A DNA stretch of 46,022 nucleotides from Magnetospirillum sp. WYHS-4. GTDB taxonomy: Bacteria > Pseudomonadota > Alphaproteobacteria > Rhodospirillales > GLO-3. Below the pieces are notes generated by a model that did no database searches, had not been told where the DNA came from, and saw only the letters and a program-made list of their open reading frames with translations. This document shows positions 36,194 to 44,068 of the stretch, one piece after another (position 1 is the stretch's first letter; the number at the start of each line of letters is the position of its first letter). The stretch is from positions 1 to 46,022 of the forward strand of contig JAMOBD010000017.1 in NCBI GenBank assembly GCA_039908345.1. The letters run 5' to 3'. The position numbers and the translations under genes were made by a program.

Positions 36194-36598
36194 TCAAGCC
36201 TGCTCCAGTTCGACCAGGGTCCCGAAGAAATCCTTGGGATGGAGAAAGAGCACCGGCTTGCCATGGGCGCCGATCTTCGGCTCGCCGTCGCCCAGAACGC
36301 GGGCCCCTTCCGCCTTCAGGCGGTCGCGGGCGGCCCGGATATCGGCGACTTCGTAGCAGATGTGGTGGATGCCGCCGGCGGGGTTCCTTTCCAGGAAATT
36401 GGTCAGCGGCGATTTGTCGCCCAGGGGATGGACGAGTTCCACCTTGGTGTTGGGCAGTTCGATGAAGACCACCGTGACCCCATGCTCGGGCTGCGGCAGG
36501 GGCTCGGAAACCTTGGCGCCCAAGGTCCCGCGATAGGTCCGTGCCGCCGCCTCCAGGTCGGGAACGGCGATGGCGACATGGTTCAGGCGTCCGATCAT
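36194..36598 (-). CDS. mce: methylmalonyl-CoA epimerase
   Basis: A 134-residue vicinal-oxygen-chelate enzyme that interconverts (2S)- and (2R)-methylmalonyl-CoA in propionate metabolism. It starts MIGRLNHVAIAVPDLEAAAR and has VELVHPLGDKSPLTNFLERN, GGIHHICYEVADI and FLHPKDFFGTLVELEQA, which supply the metal-binding His and Glu residues. Its ATG overlaps the stop of the LysM gene as ATGA. Confidence 0.95.
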   Translation of the reverse strand: MIGRLNHVAIAVPDLEAAARTYRGTLGAKVSEPLPQPEHGVTVVFIELPNTKVELVHPLGDKSPLTNFLERNPAGGIHHICYEVADIRAARDRLKAEGARVLGDGEPKIGAHGKPVLFLHPKDFFGTLVELEQA

Positions 36599-37569
36599 GG
36601 GCGGTTCTCCTGGGGCACCGGCAGGGCGAAGATCTGGCCGGGATAGATCAGGTCGGGATCGCCGATGTGATCCTGGTTGGCCTCGTAGATCACGGTGAAG
36701 GCGTGCCCGGTGCCGTAGACCCGGCGGGCAAGCCGCCACAGGCTGTTGCCCGGCTGCACGATCGCGAAGCCGCCCGGATGGGCGTCGGGCGGCAACGGCT
36801 CGGCCCGCGAAAACGGTAACGTGATGCGGGCCAAGACCTTGCCGGCCGCATCGATCTGGTCGGCACGCAGGGTATAGAGGCCGGCCGCCACGGGAACCGT
36901 CGGCTTCAGTAACCAGCGATGGGACTCATCGGCCTCGGCGCGACCGAGAAAAAGCTGGTCCAGATAAAGTTGGACCAGCGATCCGGCCGCCGCCCGCCCG
37001 GCCAAGGACAACCGGCCCTGTTCGTCGTAATCGACCGTATCGACGGCCAGCGCCGTCTCGGCGGTGACGGCGCCGGGCCTCTGCAGCAGCGCCGTCTCGC
37101 CACCGCCTTCGCGAGGCACGGCCAGAGCCAAGGCCCGGCCGGCGGCACGTTCGGGAACCACGATCACCACCACCTTGTCGGAAGCCAGTGGCGGCCGCCC
37201 CTCCAATTGCATCTCCAGGCTCAATTCGTGGGTGCCGGGCTTCAACGGCTGGACCGGGACATGGACCCATTCGCCCTTGCCGTCGGCCTTGACATGGCCC
37301 ATCTCCGCCTTGCCGTCCAGAATGACGATGCGGCTGCCCGGCTCGCCCCGGCCGGCGAAGACCGCTTCCCCGTCGGGATTGACCCTTACGACGTCGAAAC
37401 GGGGCGACGGGACCGGCCTCGGCGATACCTGGCCCGGAGCGGGCGCCGTGACAACCGGCGGAGGCGCGGGCAAGGGTGGAGTGTCGTCGCGACCCTGGAA
37501 GATCGCGATTCCGACGGCGGCGCCGACGGCCACGATGCCGACGGCGATGGCGATCACGGGCCGTTGCAC
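36595..37569 (-). CDS. membrane-anchored LysM-domain protein
   Basis: A 324-residue protein starting at a GTG (37569) with GAGGGAAGG upstream. An N-terminal anchor (PVIAIAVGIVAVGAAVGIAI) is followed by a Pro-rich linker. Two Ig-like or carboxypeptidase-regulatory-like repeats come next, one around FDVVRVNPDGEAVFAGRGEP and one around VDYDEQGRLSLAGRAAAGSL. The C-terminal LysM domain reads VQPGNSLWRLARRVYGTGHA to DLIYPGQIFALP and should bind peptidoglycan. It is first in an operon with mce and probably slt, and diverges from the DUF2946 gene. Confidence 0.88.
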   Translation of the reverse strand: MQRPVIAIAVGIVAVGAAVGIAIFQGRDDTPPLPAPPPVVTAPAPGQVSPRPVPSPRFDVVRVNPDGEAVFAGRGEPGSRIVILDGKAEMGHVKADGKGEWVHVPVQPLKPGTHELSLEMQLEGRPPLASDKVVVIVVPERAAGRALALAVPREGGGETALLQRPGAVTAETALAVDTVDYDEQGRLSLAGRAAAGSLVQLYLDQLFLGRAEADESHRWLLKPTVPVAAGLYTLRADQIDAAGKVLARITLPFSRAEPLPPDAHPGGFAIVQPGNSLWRLARRVYGTGHAFTVIYEANQDHIGDPDLIYPGQIFALPVPQENRP

Positions 37570-37735
37570 GGCTGCCTTCCCTCGTATTCGTTCCCGCTCA
37601 GGGTAAACCTCGCCAAGGAGACGCGCAACCTCCACCCTCGCCTCCCCGCCCCGTCGAATCCCCTTCCCGGACATAGGGGGTTTTGCTAGTATCGCCCCAA
37701 GGGGCATGAAGCCCCACGGCGAGGAGTGGGCGGGA

Positions 37736-38125
37736 ATGGCGCGTTCGGCGCGGCAGCCGAGGAAGGGCCGCAAGTGGATCGTCTGGTTGGCGGTCGTGGC
37801 TTTGCTTGTCCATGGCTTGGTACCCCTGGCGGCCGCATGGGCCGCCTCCGATGGGGCGGACTCCCTGTCGGCCGATCTGCACAAGATCTGCACCGCCAAC
37901 GGCCTGCAAGCCCTCGACGAAGGCCAGGCCCCCCCGACCGATCGGGCGGCGGCAACCTGCGTCTTCTGCTTGGTTCATTCCCTCGCCATCGGCAACCCGG
38001 CCACGGCATCCCTGGCGCTTCCGGCGGCCCCCGCGGACGAATCCCCGGCCGCCGCCACGGCCTCCCATCCCGATCTCTGGCATTCCACGCCCCGCCTGCC
38101 ACGCGGCCCCCCAGCCACCGTCTGA
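37736..38125 (+). CDS. DUF2946-like protein with a CxxC motif
   Basis: A 129-residue protein from the ATG at 37736 (GAGGAG upstream; an ATG at 37706 is possible). One N-terminal membrane segment (WIVWLAVVALLVHGLVPLAA) is followed by ADLHKICTANGLQAL and TCVFCLVHSLAIG. The CxxC-x2-H pattern is typical of DUF2946 proteins, which lie near copper or other metal transport genes. It is 70 bases upstream of the long plus-strand metal operon and is probably its first or a co-regulated gene. Confidence 0.75.
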   Translation: MARSARQPRKGRKWIVWLAVVALLVHGLVPLAAAWAASDGADSLSADLHKICTANGLQALDEGQAPPTDRAAATCVFCLVHSLAIGNPATASLALPAAPADESPAAATASHPDLWHSTPRLPRGPPATV

Positions 38126-38195
38126 GTCGCGGATTCCTCCCGCCACGGGAGGGAATCCGAAGGCACCGACGGCAAGGCATTCGGAGGATTGCGTC

Positions 38196-38378
38196 ATGGA
38201 AAACACCCTCAAGCTGTCCCAGGACAACGGCCCGGACCTCGGGCGGGTACTGCTCGGTACCGGTTTCGCCCTGGCCTCCCTGATCCTGATTCCCGCCCTG
38301 TCGCAGGCGTTGGGGGTCGGCCCCAGCCTGACCAGCGCCGTGCGGGTGGCGCTGATGAAGGCCTCGAACAAGGTCTAG
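38196..38378 (+). CDS. 60-residue single-span membrane protein
   Basis: The product starts MENTLKLSQDNGPDLGRVLL and has one hydrophobic helix around FALASLILIPALSQALGVG. CGGAGG precedes the ATG. I do not recognise the family. It is first in a tight 12-gene run; the next gene starts seven bases after its stop. A small accessory subunit of the membrane complex encoded downstream is a reasonable inference. Confidence 0.65.
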   Translation: MENTLKLSQDNGPDLGRVLLGTGFALASLILIPALSQALGVGPSLTSAVRVALMKASNKV

Positions 38379-38385
38379 CCCTGTC

Positions 38386-38610
38386 ATGACCCAGGAAAGC
38401 ACGGGCCGGCCCATTCCGCCGGGAGGGGCCAGACTGCGCCGCAAGAGGAAGATCGCCAAGGCCGGCATGAGCGGATCGCTGGCGGCGCTGGTACTGACCG
38501 GACTGGCGAGGGGCCGTGGACCGCGGTCGCTGCATGTGGCGGCCGGGGTGGCTTTCCTGGTCTTCACGGTCTGGCACAGCCGGCTTTATCCGGTGAACCT
38601 GAAGGACTGA
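38386..38610 (+). CDS. 74-residue small membrane protein
   Basis: A basic N-terminus (ARLRRKRKIAKAG) is followed by two hydrophobic segments, SGSLAALVLTGLARG and LHVAAGVAFLVFTVWHSRLY. The His residues before and after the second helix (SLHVAAG and VWHSRLYP) resemble the haem- or metal-binding helices of small cytochrome-b-like domains, but that is only a resemblance. The family is not recognised. It sits between two other tiny genes in the metal operon. Confidence 0.65.
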   Translation: MTQESTGRPIPPGGARLRRKRKIAKAGMSGSLAALVLTGLARGRGPRSLHVAAGVAFLVFTVWHSRLYPVNLKD

Positions 38611-38614
38611 CGGA

Positions 38615-38899
38615 ATGCGCCCTTCCAGCCTCGCTTTTGCCCTGATCGGCGCCGGCTCCGCCTTCGTCCTGGCGAGCGCCGTCGACGCCCGCCTGGGCGT
38701 GGCGCGGGCGGAACCGGCCTTGGCCCGCAAGGCGGAAATGGTGCGCGAGCTGGGGCTCACCGATCTCTGCCTGTTCACCGAGGCCCGTTATACCCGCCAC
38801 CTGTCCCAGGCCGACCTGCACACGGCCTTCCAGGACCATCCCCTGTCGCTGGACCATTTCCCGTCCGGTTCCCTCGTGCCCCCCCGCCGGACTTTTTGA
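38615..38899 (+). CDS. 94-residue membrane-anchored or exported small protein
   Basis: An N-terminal hydrophobic segment (SLAFALIGAGSAFVLASAVD) is followed by a soluble part with RKAEMVRELGLTDLCLFTEA and RYTRHLSQADLHTAFQDHP. The first segment may be an uncleaved signal anchor. The soluble part has one Cys and several His. I do not recognise it. It starts four bases after the previous stop and ends six bases before the ABC permease gene, which suggests a subunit or substrate-facing partner of that transporter. Confidence 0.65.
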   Translation: MRPSSLAFALIGAGSAFVLASAVDARLGVARAEPALARKAEMVRELGLTDLCLFTEARYTRHLSQADLHTAFQDHPLSLDHFPSGSLVPPRRTF

Positions 38900-38905
38900 G
38901 GCCCC

Positions 38906-40042
38906 ATGCAGAACTGGATCGAAAAGCAACGCCATCTGGTCGACTTCACCCTGGCATCCCTGGCCCGCCGCAAGGGCAAGAACCTGGGGCTTTTGGCGGT
39001 CTATGCGGCCATCGTCTTCTCACTCGCCTCGGTGCTGCTGTTCAGCCATTCGGTGCGGCGCGAGGCGGCGCTGTTGCTGGCCGATTCGCCGGAAGTCCTG
39101 GTCCAGCGCATGGTGGCCGGCCGCCACGACCTGATGCCCGCCGCCGCCGTCGACAAGCTGAAGGGCCTGCGCGGCGTCCAGACGGTGGAGGCGCGGCTCT
39201 GGGGCTATTACTTCGATCCCGTGGCGGCGGCCAACTACACCTTCATGGTGCCGACCCGCGACGCCCCGCCGCCCGGCCGCATCAAGGTGGGCCCCGGCAT
39301 CGCCGCCACGCGGGGCGCCGGGGCGGGCGACGTCCTGGCCTTCCGGGCCTATGACGGCACCTTGTTCTCGTTCGCCGTCGCCGGCACCCTGGATTCCGAA
39401 TCGGCGCTCGTCAGCGCCGATCTGGTGCTGGTGTCGGAAGCGGATTTCCGGACCTTCTTCGGCGTCGCGCCCGGCCTTTATACCGATGTTGCGGTTTCGG
39501 TGCGCAACGCCCGCGAGGTGCGCACGGTGGCGGAAAAGATCGCCAAGGCCCTGCCCGACAGCCGCCCCATCCTACGCGAGGAGGTCTTGCGCACCTACGA
39601 CAGCCTGTTCGACTGGCGGGAAGGCATGATGCTGGTCCTGCTGGCCGGGGCGACGCTGGCTTTCGTCATCTTCGCCTGGGACAAGGCCTCGGGCCTGAGC
39701 GCGGAAGAACGGCGCGAGATCGGCATTCTCAAGGCGGTGGGCTGGGAAACCTCGGACGTCATCCGCATGAAGATGTGGGAAGGCGCCCTGCTGTCGCTGG
39801 CCGCCTTCCTGCTGGGTTACGCGGCGGCCTACCTGCACGTCTTTTATTTCGGCGCGGGGGTGCTGGAGCCGGTGCTCAAGGGCTGGGCGGTGCTCTACCC
39901 CGCCTTCCGCCCGACGCCCTTCGTCGACGGCCTGCAGGTCTTCACCTTGTTCCTGCTGACCGTCTTTCCCTACACCGTGGCGACCATCGTGCCGGTCTGG
40001 CGCGCGGCCATCGTCGATCCGGATCTGGTGATGCGCTCATGA
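38906..40042 (+). CDS. FtsX-like ABC transporter permease
   Basis: A 378-residue permease of the MacB/LolCE/FtsX type. The first transmembrane helix is near residues 28-48 (LGLLAVYAAIVFSLASVLLF). A large periplasmic domain spans about 50-235. Three C-terminal helices follow, with the family motif ERREIGILKAVGWETSDVIRMKM between the second and third. Such permeases use ATP in mechanotransmission rather than classic transport, for example to extract lipoproteins or drive periplasmic partners. The ATPase gene overlaps its stop as ATGA. Confidence 0.9.
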   Translation: MQNWIEKQRHLVDFTLASLARRKGKNLGLLAVYAAIVFSLASVLLFSHSVRREAALLLADSPEVLVQRMVAGRHDLMPAAAVDKLKGLRGVQTVEARLWGYYFDPVAAANYTFMVPTRDAPPPGRIKVGPGIAATRGAGAGDVLAFRAYDGTLFSFAVAGTLDSESALVSADLVLVSEADFRTFFGVAPGLYTDVAVSVRNAREVRTVAEKIAKALPDSRPILREEVLRTYDSLFDWREGMMLVLLAGATLAFVIFAWDKASGLSAEERREIGILKAVGWETSDVIRMKMWEGALLSLAAFLLGYAAAYLHVFYFGAGVLEPVLKGWAVLYPAFRPTPFVDGLQVFTLFLLTVFPYTVATIVPVWRAAIVDPDLVMRS

Positions 40043-40719
40043 TCGAACTGCACGAGGTCAAAAAGGCCTTCAACCAGGGCCAGGACAACGAATACTGGGC
40101 CCTGAAGGGCATCACGCTCCGGGTGGAAGCCGGCAAGGTCACCGTCTTCCGCGGCCCCAGCGGATCGGGCAAGACCACCCTGCTCACCATGATCGGCGGC
40201 CTGGCACGGCCCACCTCGGGACGGGTGAAGCTGGGCGAGCGCGATATTTCCGGCCTGCCGGAACGCTTTCTCACCGAAGTGCGCCGGCATACCTTCGGCT
40301 TCGTCTTCCAGCAGTTCAACCTGATAAGGGGCCTGACGGTGCTGGAAAACGTCATGATCCCGGCCTATCCCCTGGGCCGGCGGCACGACGAACTGGCGGC
40401 GACCGCCCTGGGCCTTCTGGAACGCCTCAAGCTGGGCCACCGTGCCCGGTCCAAGACCGAATGGCTGTCGGGCGGCGAGGCCCAGCGCGTCGCCATCGCC
40501 CGCGCCCTGGTCAACGATCCCAAGGTGGTGATCGCCGACGAGCCGACCGCCAACCTGGATTCCACCCTGTCCAAGGAATTCCTGGGCATCGTCGAAGGCC
40601 TGAAGGCCGACGGCCGCACGGTGCTGATGACCAGCCACGATCCCATGGTGGCCCAGGCTTCCGTCGTCGACGGCGTGGTGTCCATGCGCGACGGCGAGGT
40701 GGTGGAGGTCCCGGCGTGA
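40039..40719 (+). CDS. LolD/MacB-type ABC ATPase
   Basis: A 226-residue ATPase. Walker A is FRGPSGSGKTTLLTMIGGLA, the signature is EWLSGGEAQRVAIARALVND, Walker B is KVVIADEPTANLDS, and the switch His is in VLMTSHDPMV. The FVFQQFNLIRGLTVLENVM region is typical of the FtsE/LolD/MacB group, matching the FtsX-like permease encoded just upstream. It overlaps that gene by four bases, and the next gene's GTG overlaps its stop. Confidence 0.93.
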   Translation: MIELHEVKKAFNQGQDNEYWALKGITLRVEAGKVTVFRGPSGSGKTTLLTMIGGLARPTSGRVKLGERDISGLPERFLTEVRRHTFGFVFQQFNLIRGLTVLENVMIPAYPLGRRHDELAATALGLLERLKLGHRARSKTEWLSGGEAQRVAIARALVNDPKVVIADEPTANLDSTLSKEFLGIVEGLKADGRTVLMTSHDPMVAQASVVDGVVSMRDGEVVEVPA

Positions 40720-41714
40720 TCTTCCAGCCGGCCATCATCGCCCTGCTGCTGGCCTCACTGGTCACCACGGCCATGGTGGGGGCGGCGGCGGTTTTCGGGT
40801 TGCAGGTGGTGCGGCGCTGGGACATCGCCAGCGGCAGCGAGGCCCAGTTGCGCATGGAGCGGCGCACCTACCTGATTTCCACCCTGCTCGCCTTCGCCTT
40901 CGCCGTCGAGATCGCCTCACTGCTGCTCTTCGTCTTCAACGCCGATCGCATGCACAGCCAGTTCGTCGGCGCCATGTGCGCGGTGGGGACGCTCAACGCC
41001 AACGCCTGGGGCTTTCCCACCGTCGAGTTGAAGATCGTCAACTTCCTGCTGGGCGGCGTCTGGCTGGTGCTCAACCACGTGGACAACCGCGGCTACGACT
41101 ATCCGCTGATCCGCGTCAAGTACGGCCTGCTGCTGTTCATCGCCCCTTCGCTTGCCGCCGAGACGTCGGTGCAGGCGGCCTATTTCCTCAACCTCAAGGC
41201 CGACGTCATCACGTCTTGCTGCGGCAGCCTGTTTTCGTCGGACGCCAAGTCGGTGGCCGCCGAGACGGCCGCCCTGCCGCCCGGCCCGGCGATGGCCGGC
41301 TTCTACTCCATCCTGGCGCTCACCCTGGCCGCCGGCCTCGCCTTCCTGCGTTGGCGGCGGGGCGCCCTGGCCTTCGCCGGCCTCGCGGGGATCAACTTCC
41401 TGGCCGCCCTGGCCGCGGTGATTTCCTTCATCTCCCTTTACATCTACGAACACCCCCACCACCACTGCCCCTTCGACGTCATCCAATCCGGCTACCACTA
41501 CATCGGCTACGGCCTCTACCTGCCGCTTTTCGCCGCCACGGTGCTGGGCCTGGGGGTAGGCGCCGTCGCTCCCTTCGGGGGCGTCGCCAGCCTGGCCGCC
41601 GTGGTCCCCGAAGTCACCCGCCGCCTGACCGCCACGGCCGTCCTGCTGCTGGCGCTGTTCGGCGGCGTGGCGACCTACGCCGTGCTCGCTTCCAACCTGA
41701 TCCTGTTCGAATGA
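40716..41714 (+). CDS. polytopic membrane protein with HHHC motif
   Basis: A 332-residue protein with about eight predicted membrane helices. Notable segments are RMHSQFVGAMCAVGTLNANA, FPTVELKIVNFLLGGVWLVL, DVITSCCGSLFSSDAKSV (paired Cys) and YIYEHPHHHCPFDVIQSGYH (His/Cys cluster). The Cys pair and His cluster suggest metal or haem binding. I do not recognise a named family. The GTG start overlaps the ATPase stop, so it is probably the third subunit of the ABC assembly. Its start and end overlap both neighbours by four bases. Confidence 0.75.
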   Translation: MIFQPAIIALLLASLVTTAMVGAAAVFGLQVVRRWDIASGSEAQLRMERRTYLISTLLAFAFAVEIASLLLFVFNADRMHSQFVGAMCAVGTLNANAWGFPTVELKIVNFLLGGVWLVLNHVDNRGYDYPLIRVKYGLLLFIAPSLAAETSVQAAYFLNLKADVITSCCGSLFSSDAKSVAAETAALPPGPAMAGFYSILALTLAAGLAFLRWRRGALAFAGLAGINFLAALAAVISFISLYIYEHPHHHCPFDVIQSGYHYIGYGLYLPLFAATVLGLGVGAVAPFGGVASLAAVVPEVTRRLTATAVLLLALFGGVATYAVLASNLILFE

Positions 41715-42307
41715 GGTTTCCGATGGGCGGTTCCTTGTACACATGGCTGATGAAGCGGGTGACCGGCGGACCTTTGGACGCCTTCGACGCCCACTGCCTG
41801 GCTTCGACCATCGCCGCCCGTTGCGAGGAGCCCCAGGGCACCCTGGCCGCCCGCCTGGGCCTGGCCGAAGAGGATCTGAAGGCCATCCTGGGCCGCTATT
41901 TCGGCGGGGCCGACCTGACCGGCTTCTGCGCGACCTCGGACCGGCCCGAGGATATCCCCATCGAGGAAGACGACTTGCGGACCCTGCTGCTCGATCACCG
42001 CGCCCGCGGCGACGCCATCGAGGAATGGATGGCCGCCCTGGTAGCCCATGCCTGCCGGCGCTCCGACCACCTGTGGCAGGATCTCGGGTTTTCCAGCCGC
42101 AAGGATGTGACCACCCTGTTGCAGCGGCATTTTCCCGGCCTCGCCTTGCTCAACGTCAAGGACATGAAATGGAAGAAGTTCTTGTACAAGCAGCTGTGCG
42201 AACGCGAGGATATCAGGATCTGCAAATCGCCCAACTGCGAGGACTGTTCCGACCATGACAGATGTTTCGGTGCGGAGGACGGCGATGCGTTTCCCGATCG
42301 CGGCTAG
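41711..42307 (+). CDS. nifQ: NifQ-like protein
   Basis: A 198-residue protein. The C-terminal half reads DMKWKKFLYKQLCEREDIRI, then the cysteine motif CKSPNCEDCSDHDRCFG (C-x4-C-x2-C-x5-C), which is the NifQ signature. NifQ carries an iron-sulfur or Mo-Fe-S cluster and supplies molybdenum for FeMo-cofactor synthesis. HLWQDLGFSSRKDVTTLLQR is also typical. No other nif gene is in the window; instead it sits inside a metal-transport operon, so it may deliver another metal or a metal-sulfur cluster. The ATG overlaps the upstream stop (ATGA). Confidence 0.8.
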   Translation: MRFPMGGSLYTWLMKRVTGGPLDAFDAHCLASTIAARCEEPQGTLAARLGLAEEDLKAILGRYFGGADLTGFCATSDRPEDIPIEEDDLRTLLLDHRARGDAIEEWMAALVAHACRRSDHLWQDLGFSSRKDVTTLLQRHFPGLALLNVKDMKWKKFLYKQLCEREDIRICKSPNCEDCSDHDRCFGAEDGDAFPDRG

Positions 42308-42887
42308 AGCAATTCCGGCTTTGACGGAATTGCTCATCGCTCCGCCCGGAGGGCGGGCGGCCAAAGGCAGACCCGAGAGCCTCATCCGTCTTCTCGGGAT
42401 CGGCGCTAGCCTGGCGTTCGCCCTGCTGCTGGGCGCCTGCAAGCAGGAAGGTGGGCATTTGAAGAACGGCGACGCGGCCCCCGCCTTCACGGCGACGCGC
42501 CTGGACGGCACCCCTTTGCGCTTTCCCCAGGACGTGGCGGGCAAGGTGGTGGCGGTGCGCTTCTGGGCCGACTGGTGCGCCTTCTGCCGCGAGGAGATGA
42601 CGGCCATCGAGCCCATCTTCCTGGCGCGCAAGGACCAGGGTTTGGAAGTGCTGGCCGTCAACGCCGGCCAGAGCCGCGACAACGTCGAGAAGTTCGCCAA
42701 GAAAATCGGCGTGAGCTATCCGGTCCTGGTGGACGAGGGCTCCGGCGTGGCAAGGTCCTATCGGGTGATCGGCCTGCCGACCACCTTCCTGATCGGCCGC
42801 GACGGTGCCGTGAAGGGGCGTATCCTGGGAGAATCCGATGCAGCGGTTCTCGACCGCATGCTCGCCGATCTGCTGCAAGGGGGGTAG
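42285..42887 (+). CDS. TlpA-like thioredoxin-fold lipoprotein
   Basis: A 200-residue protein. From the ATG at 42285 (GGAGG eight bases upstream) the N-terminus is unusually long before the lipoprotein signal LLGIGASLAFALLLGAC. The thioredoxin fold shows NGDAAPAFTATRLDGTPL, the redox motif RFWADWCAFCREEM and the cis-Pro region VIGLPTTFLIGRDG. It should be an inner-membrane thiol-disulfide reductase facing the periplasm, keeping metal-binding cysteines reduced. It overlaps nifQ by 23 bases. The first 35 residues include translation of a palindromic element (42307-42335). Confidence 0.88.
   Translation: MRFPIAARAIPALTELLIAPPGGRAAKGRPESLIRLLGIGASLAFALLLGACKQEGGHLKNGDAAPAFTATRLDGTPLRFPQDVAGKVVAVRFWADWCAFCREEMTAIEPIFLARKDQGLEVLAVNAGQSRDNVEKFAKKIGVSYPVLVDEGSGVARSYRVIGLPTTFLIGRDGAVKGRILGESDAAVLDRMLADLLQGG
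42307..42335. repeat. perfect 11-bp inverted repeat at the nifQ stop / tlpA leader
   Basis: GAGCAATTCCG (42307-42317) and CGGAATTGCTC (42325-42335) flank the loop GCTTTGA. There is no U-tract, so it is not a usual terminator. AGAGCAATTCCG resembles the core of short dispersed palindromic repeats seen in many alphaproteobacterial genomes. It lies inside the coding region of the TlpA-like gene and is read through in frame. Confidence 0.75.
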
Positions 42888-42889
42888 GA

Positions 42890-43087
42890 ATGGCGGAAGA
42901 GCCGGCATGCGATTTATGTGGGTTGGATATTACAGGTCCGGAGTATAAAATCCGGACTCAGGGGCGCGTCCTGCGCTTCTGCTGCGAGGGGTGTGTCGGA
43001 ATCTACCGGATGCTGAACGAGGTCGAGGAAGTCCCCGGCACGCCGGACGACGGCAAAAACGCGTCCCTGGAAGGAGAGACAAGATGA
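42890..43087 (+). CDS. 65-residue CxxC/CCxxC metal-binding protein
   Basis: The product reads PACDLCGLDITGPEY then VLRFCCEGCVGIYRMLNEV. The CxxCG and CCxGC motifs match the small putative metal-binding domain found at the N-terminus of some P1B-type ATPases (FixI/CcoI type). Here it is a free-standing protein, two bases after the TlpA-like gene and overlapping the next gene as ATGA. It may be a soluble metal chaperone for the ATPase encoded downstream. Confidence 0.75.
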   Translation: MAEEPACDLCGLDITGPEYKIRTQGRVLRFCCEGCVGIYRMLNEVEEVPGTPDDGKNASLEGETR

Positions 43088-43410
43088 CCGAACATTTGGC
43101 GAAGGCCGCCGAACACGCCGGCAAGGCCGTCCAGCACACGGGCACGATGATGATGACCGCCGGCACCGCCGGCTACATGATGGGGCAGAGCATGTTCAAG
43201 CGTCTACTGACCAATCCCTTGGTGATGTTCGCCGCCGGCGCCGCCGTCGGCTACTACGGCTTCAAGTACCGCAAGGAAATCGCCGCCGCGGTCGCCAAGG
43301 CCTCCGACATGGGCCGCGACTTCGTCCTCGAACAGAAGGAAAAGCTTTCCGACATGGTCGAGGAGACGCGGGAAGCCGAAGAGGGGGGGGCCGCCAAGGC
43401 CAAGAAGTAG
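43084..43410 (+). CDS. glycine-zipper membrane protein near a P-type ATPase (PacL-like arrangement)
   Basis: A 108-residue protein. It has a His/Lys-rich N-terminus (EHLAKAAEHAGKAVQHTG), then MMMTAGTAGYMMGQSMFKRL and a membrane helix with small-residue spacing (MFAAGAAVGYYGFKYRKEI). A charged coiled-coil tail (VLEQKEKLSDMVEETREAEE) ends it. Small membrane proteins with a glycine-zipper helix work as chaperones of metal P-ATPases in mycobacteria (PacL, DUF1490). The arrangement here is similar, but I cannot claim homology. It sits two genes upstream of the ATPase. Confidence 0.7.
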   Translation: MTEHLAKAAEHAGKAVQHTGTMMMTAGTAGYMMGQSMFKRLLTNPLVMFAAGAAVGYYGFKYRKEIAAAVAKASDMGRDFVLEQKEKLSDMVEETREAEEGGAAKAKK

Positions 43411-43416
43411 CCGGCC

Positions 43417-44064
43417 ATGCCGCGCAAGAAAAAGGAACCGGGTACCCGTCTCCAGGACCGCGTGGTGCTGCGCCACCGCTCCGAGGGTCATCTGCGCTTC
43501 CAGATTCCTCCGGAACTGGCGACGGCCCAGGCCGCCGCCAGTCTGGAGGAAGGCCTGCGCGCGGTGGAGGGCGTCTACCGGGTGACCGTCTACCGGGGGG
43601 CGCGCAAGCTGTCGGTGCGCTACCAGGAAACGGTCTGCGGAGTGCGCGATGTCGTGCTCGCCCTGGACGCCCGGATCGACAGGGTGGCGGCGACGCCCGT
43701 CCAGGCCGAACCGCCCCCGCGCCCGCTCAAGGAGAGGGTGGAATCCTTCCTGCGCCTGGATGGCCTCAAGGCCAAGGTCGAGGATCTGAAGATGAAGGCC
43801 GGCGTCGCCGCCGCCGTGATCTCGGCACGCGGCGGTTTGCCCGTGAAGATGCCGGCCAACATGGAAGGTCTGGCCATCAACTTCCTGAACGACCTGGTGG
43901 CTTTCTACCTCATCAAGGTCCACTGGAACCTGGTCACCCAGCAGTGGCTGAAACAGCCTTTCAAATTCCGCAACGCCTGGCTGACCGTGTTCTACCTGGT
44001 CTTCCTGATGGTGCGCTACCGCAAGGCCGGGCAGGCCAAGGCCTTGCCGAAACCGAAGGGCTGA
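43417..44064 (+). CDS. HMA2-like domain protein
   Basis: A 215-residue protein. The N-terminal domain (about 20-90) looks like a ferredoxin-fold heavy-metal-associated domain ([40 protein letters not shown]) but has no CxxC, as in HMA2 domains. The middle part is charged. The C-terminal region includes a hydrophobic segment ([20 protein letters not shown]) that may be membrane-associated. It ends four bases before the ATPase start, so it is very likely a partner of that pump. Confidence 0.75.
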   Translation: MPRKKKEPGTRLQDRVVLRHRSEGHLRFQIPPELATAQAAASLEEGLRAVEGVYRVTVYRGARKLSVRYQETVCGVRDVVLALDARIDRVAATPVQAEPPPRPLKERVESFLRLDGLKAKVEDLKMKAGVAAAVISARGGLPVKMPANMEGLAINFLNDLVAFYLIKVHWNLVTQQWLKQPFKFRNAWLTVFYLVFLMVRYRKAGQAKALPKPKG

Positions 44065-44068
44065 CCGC

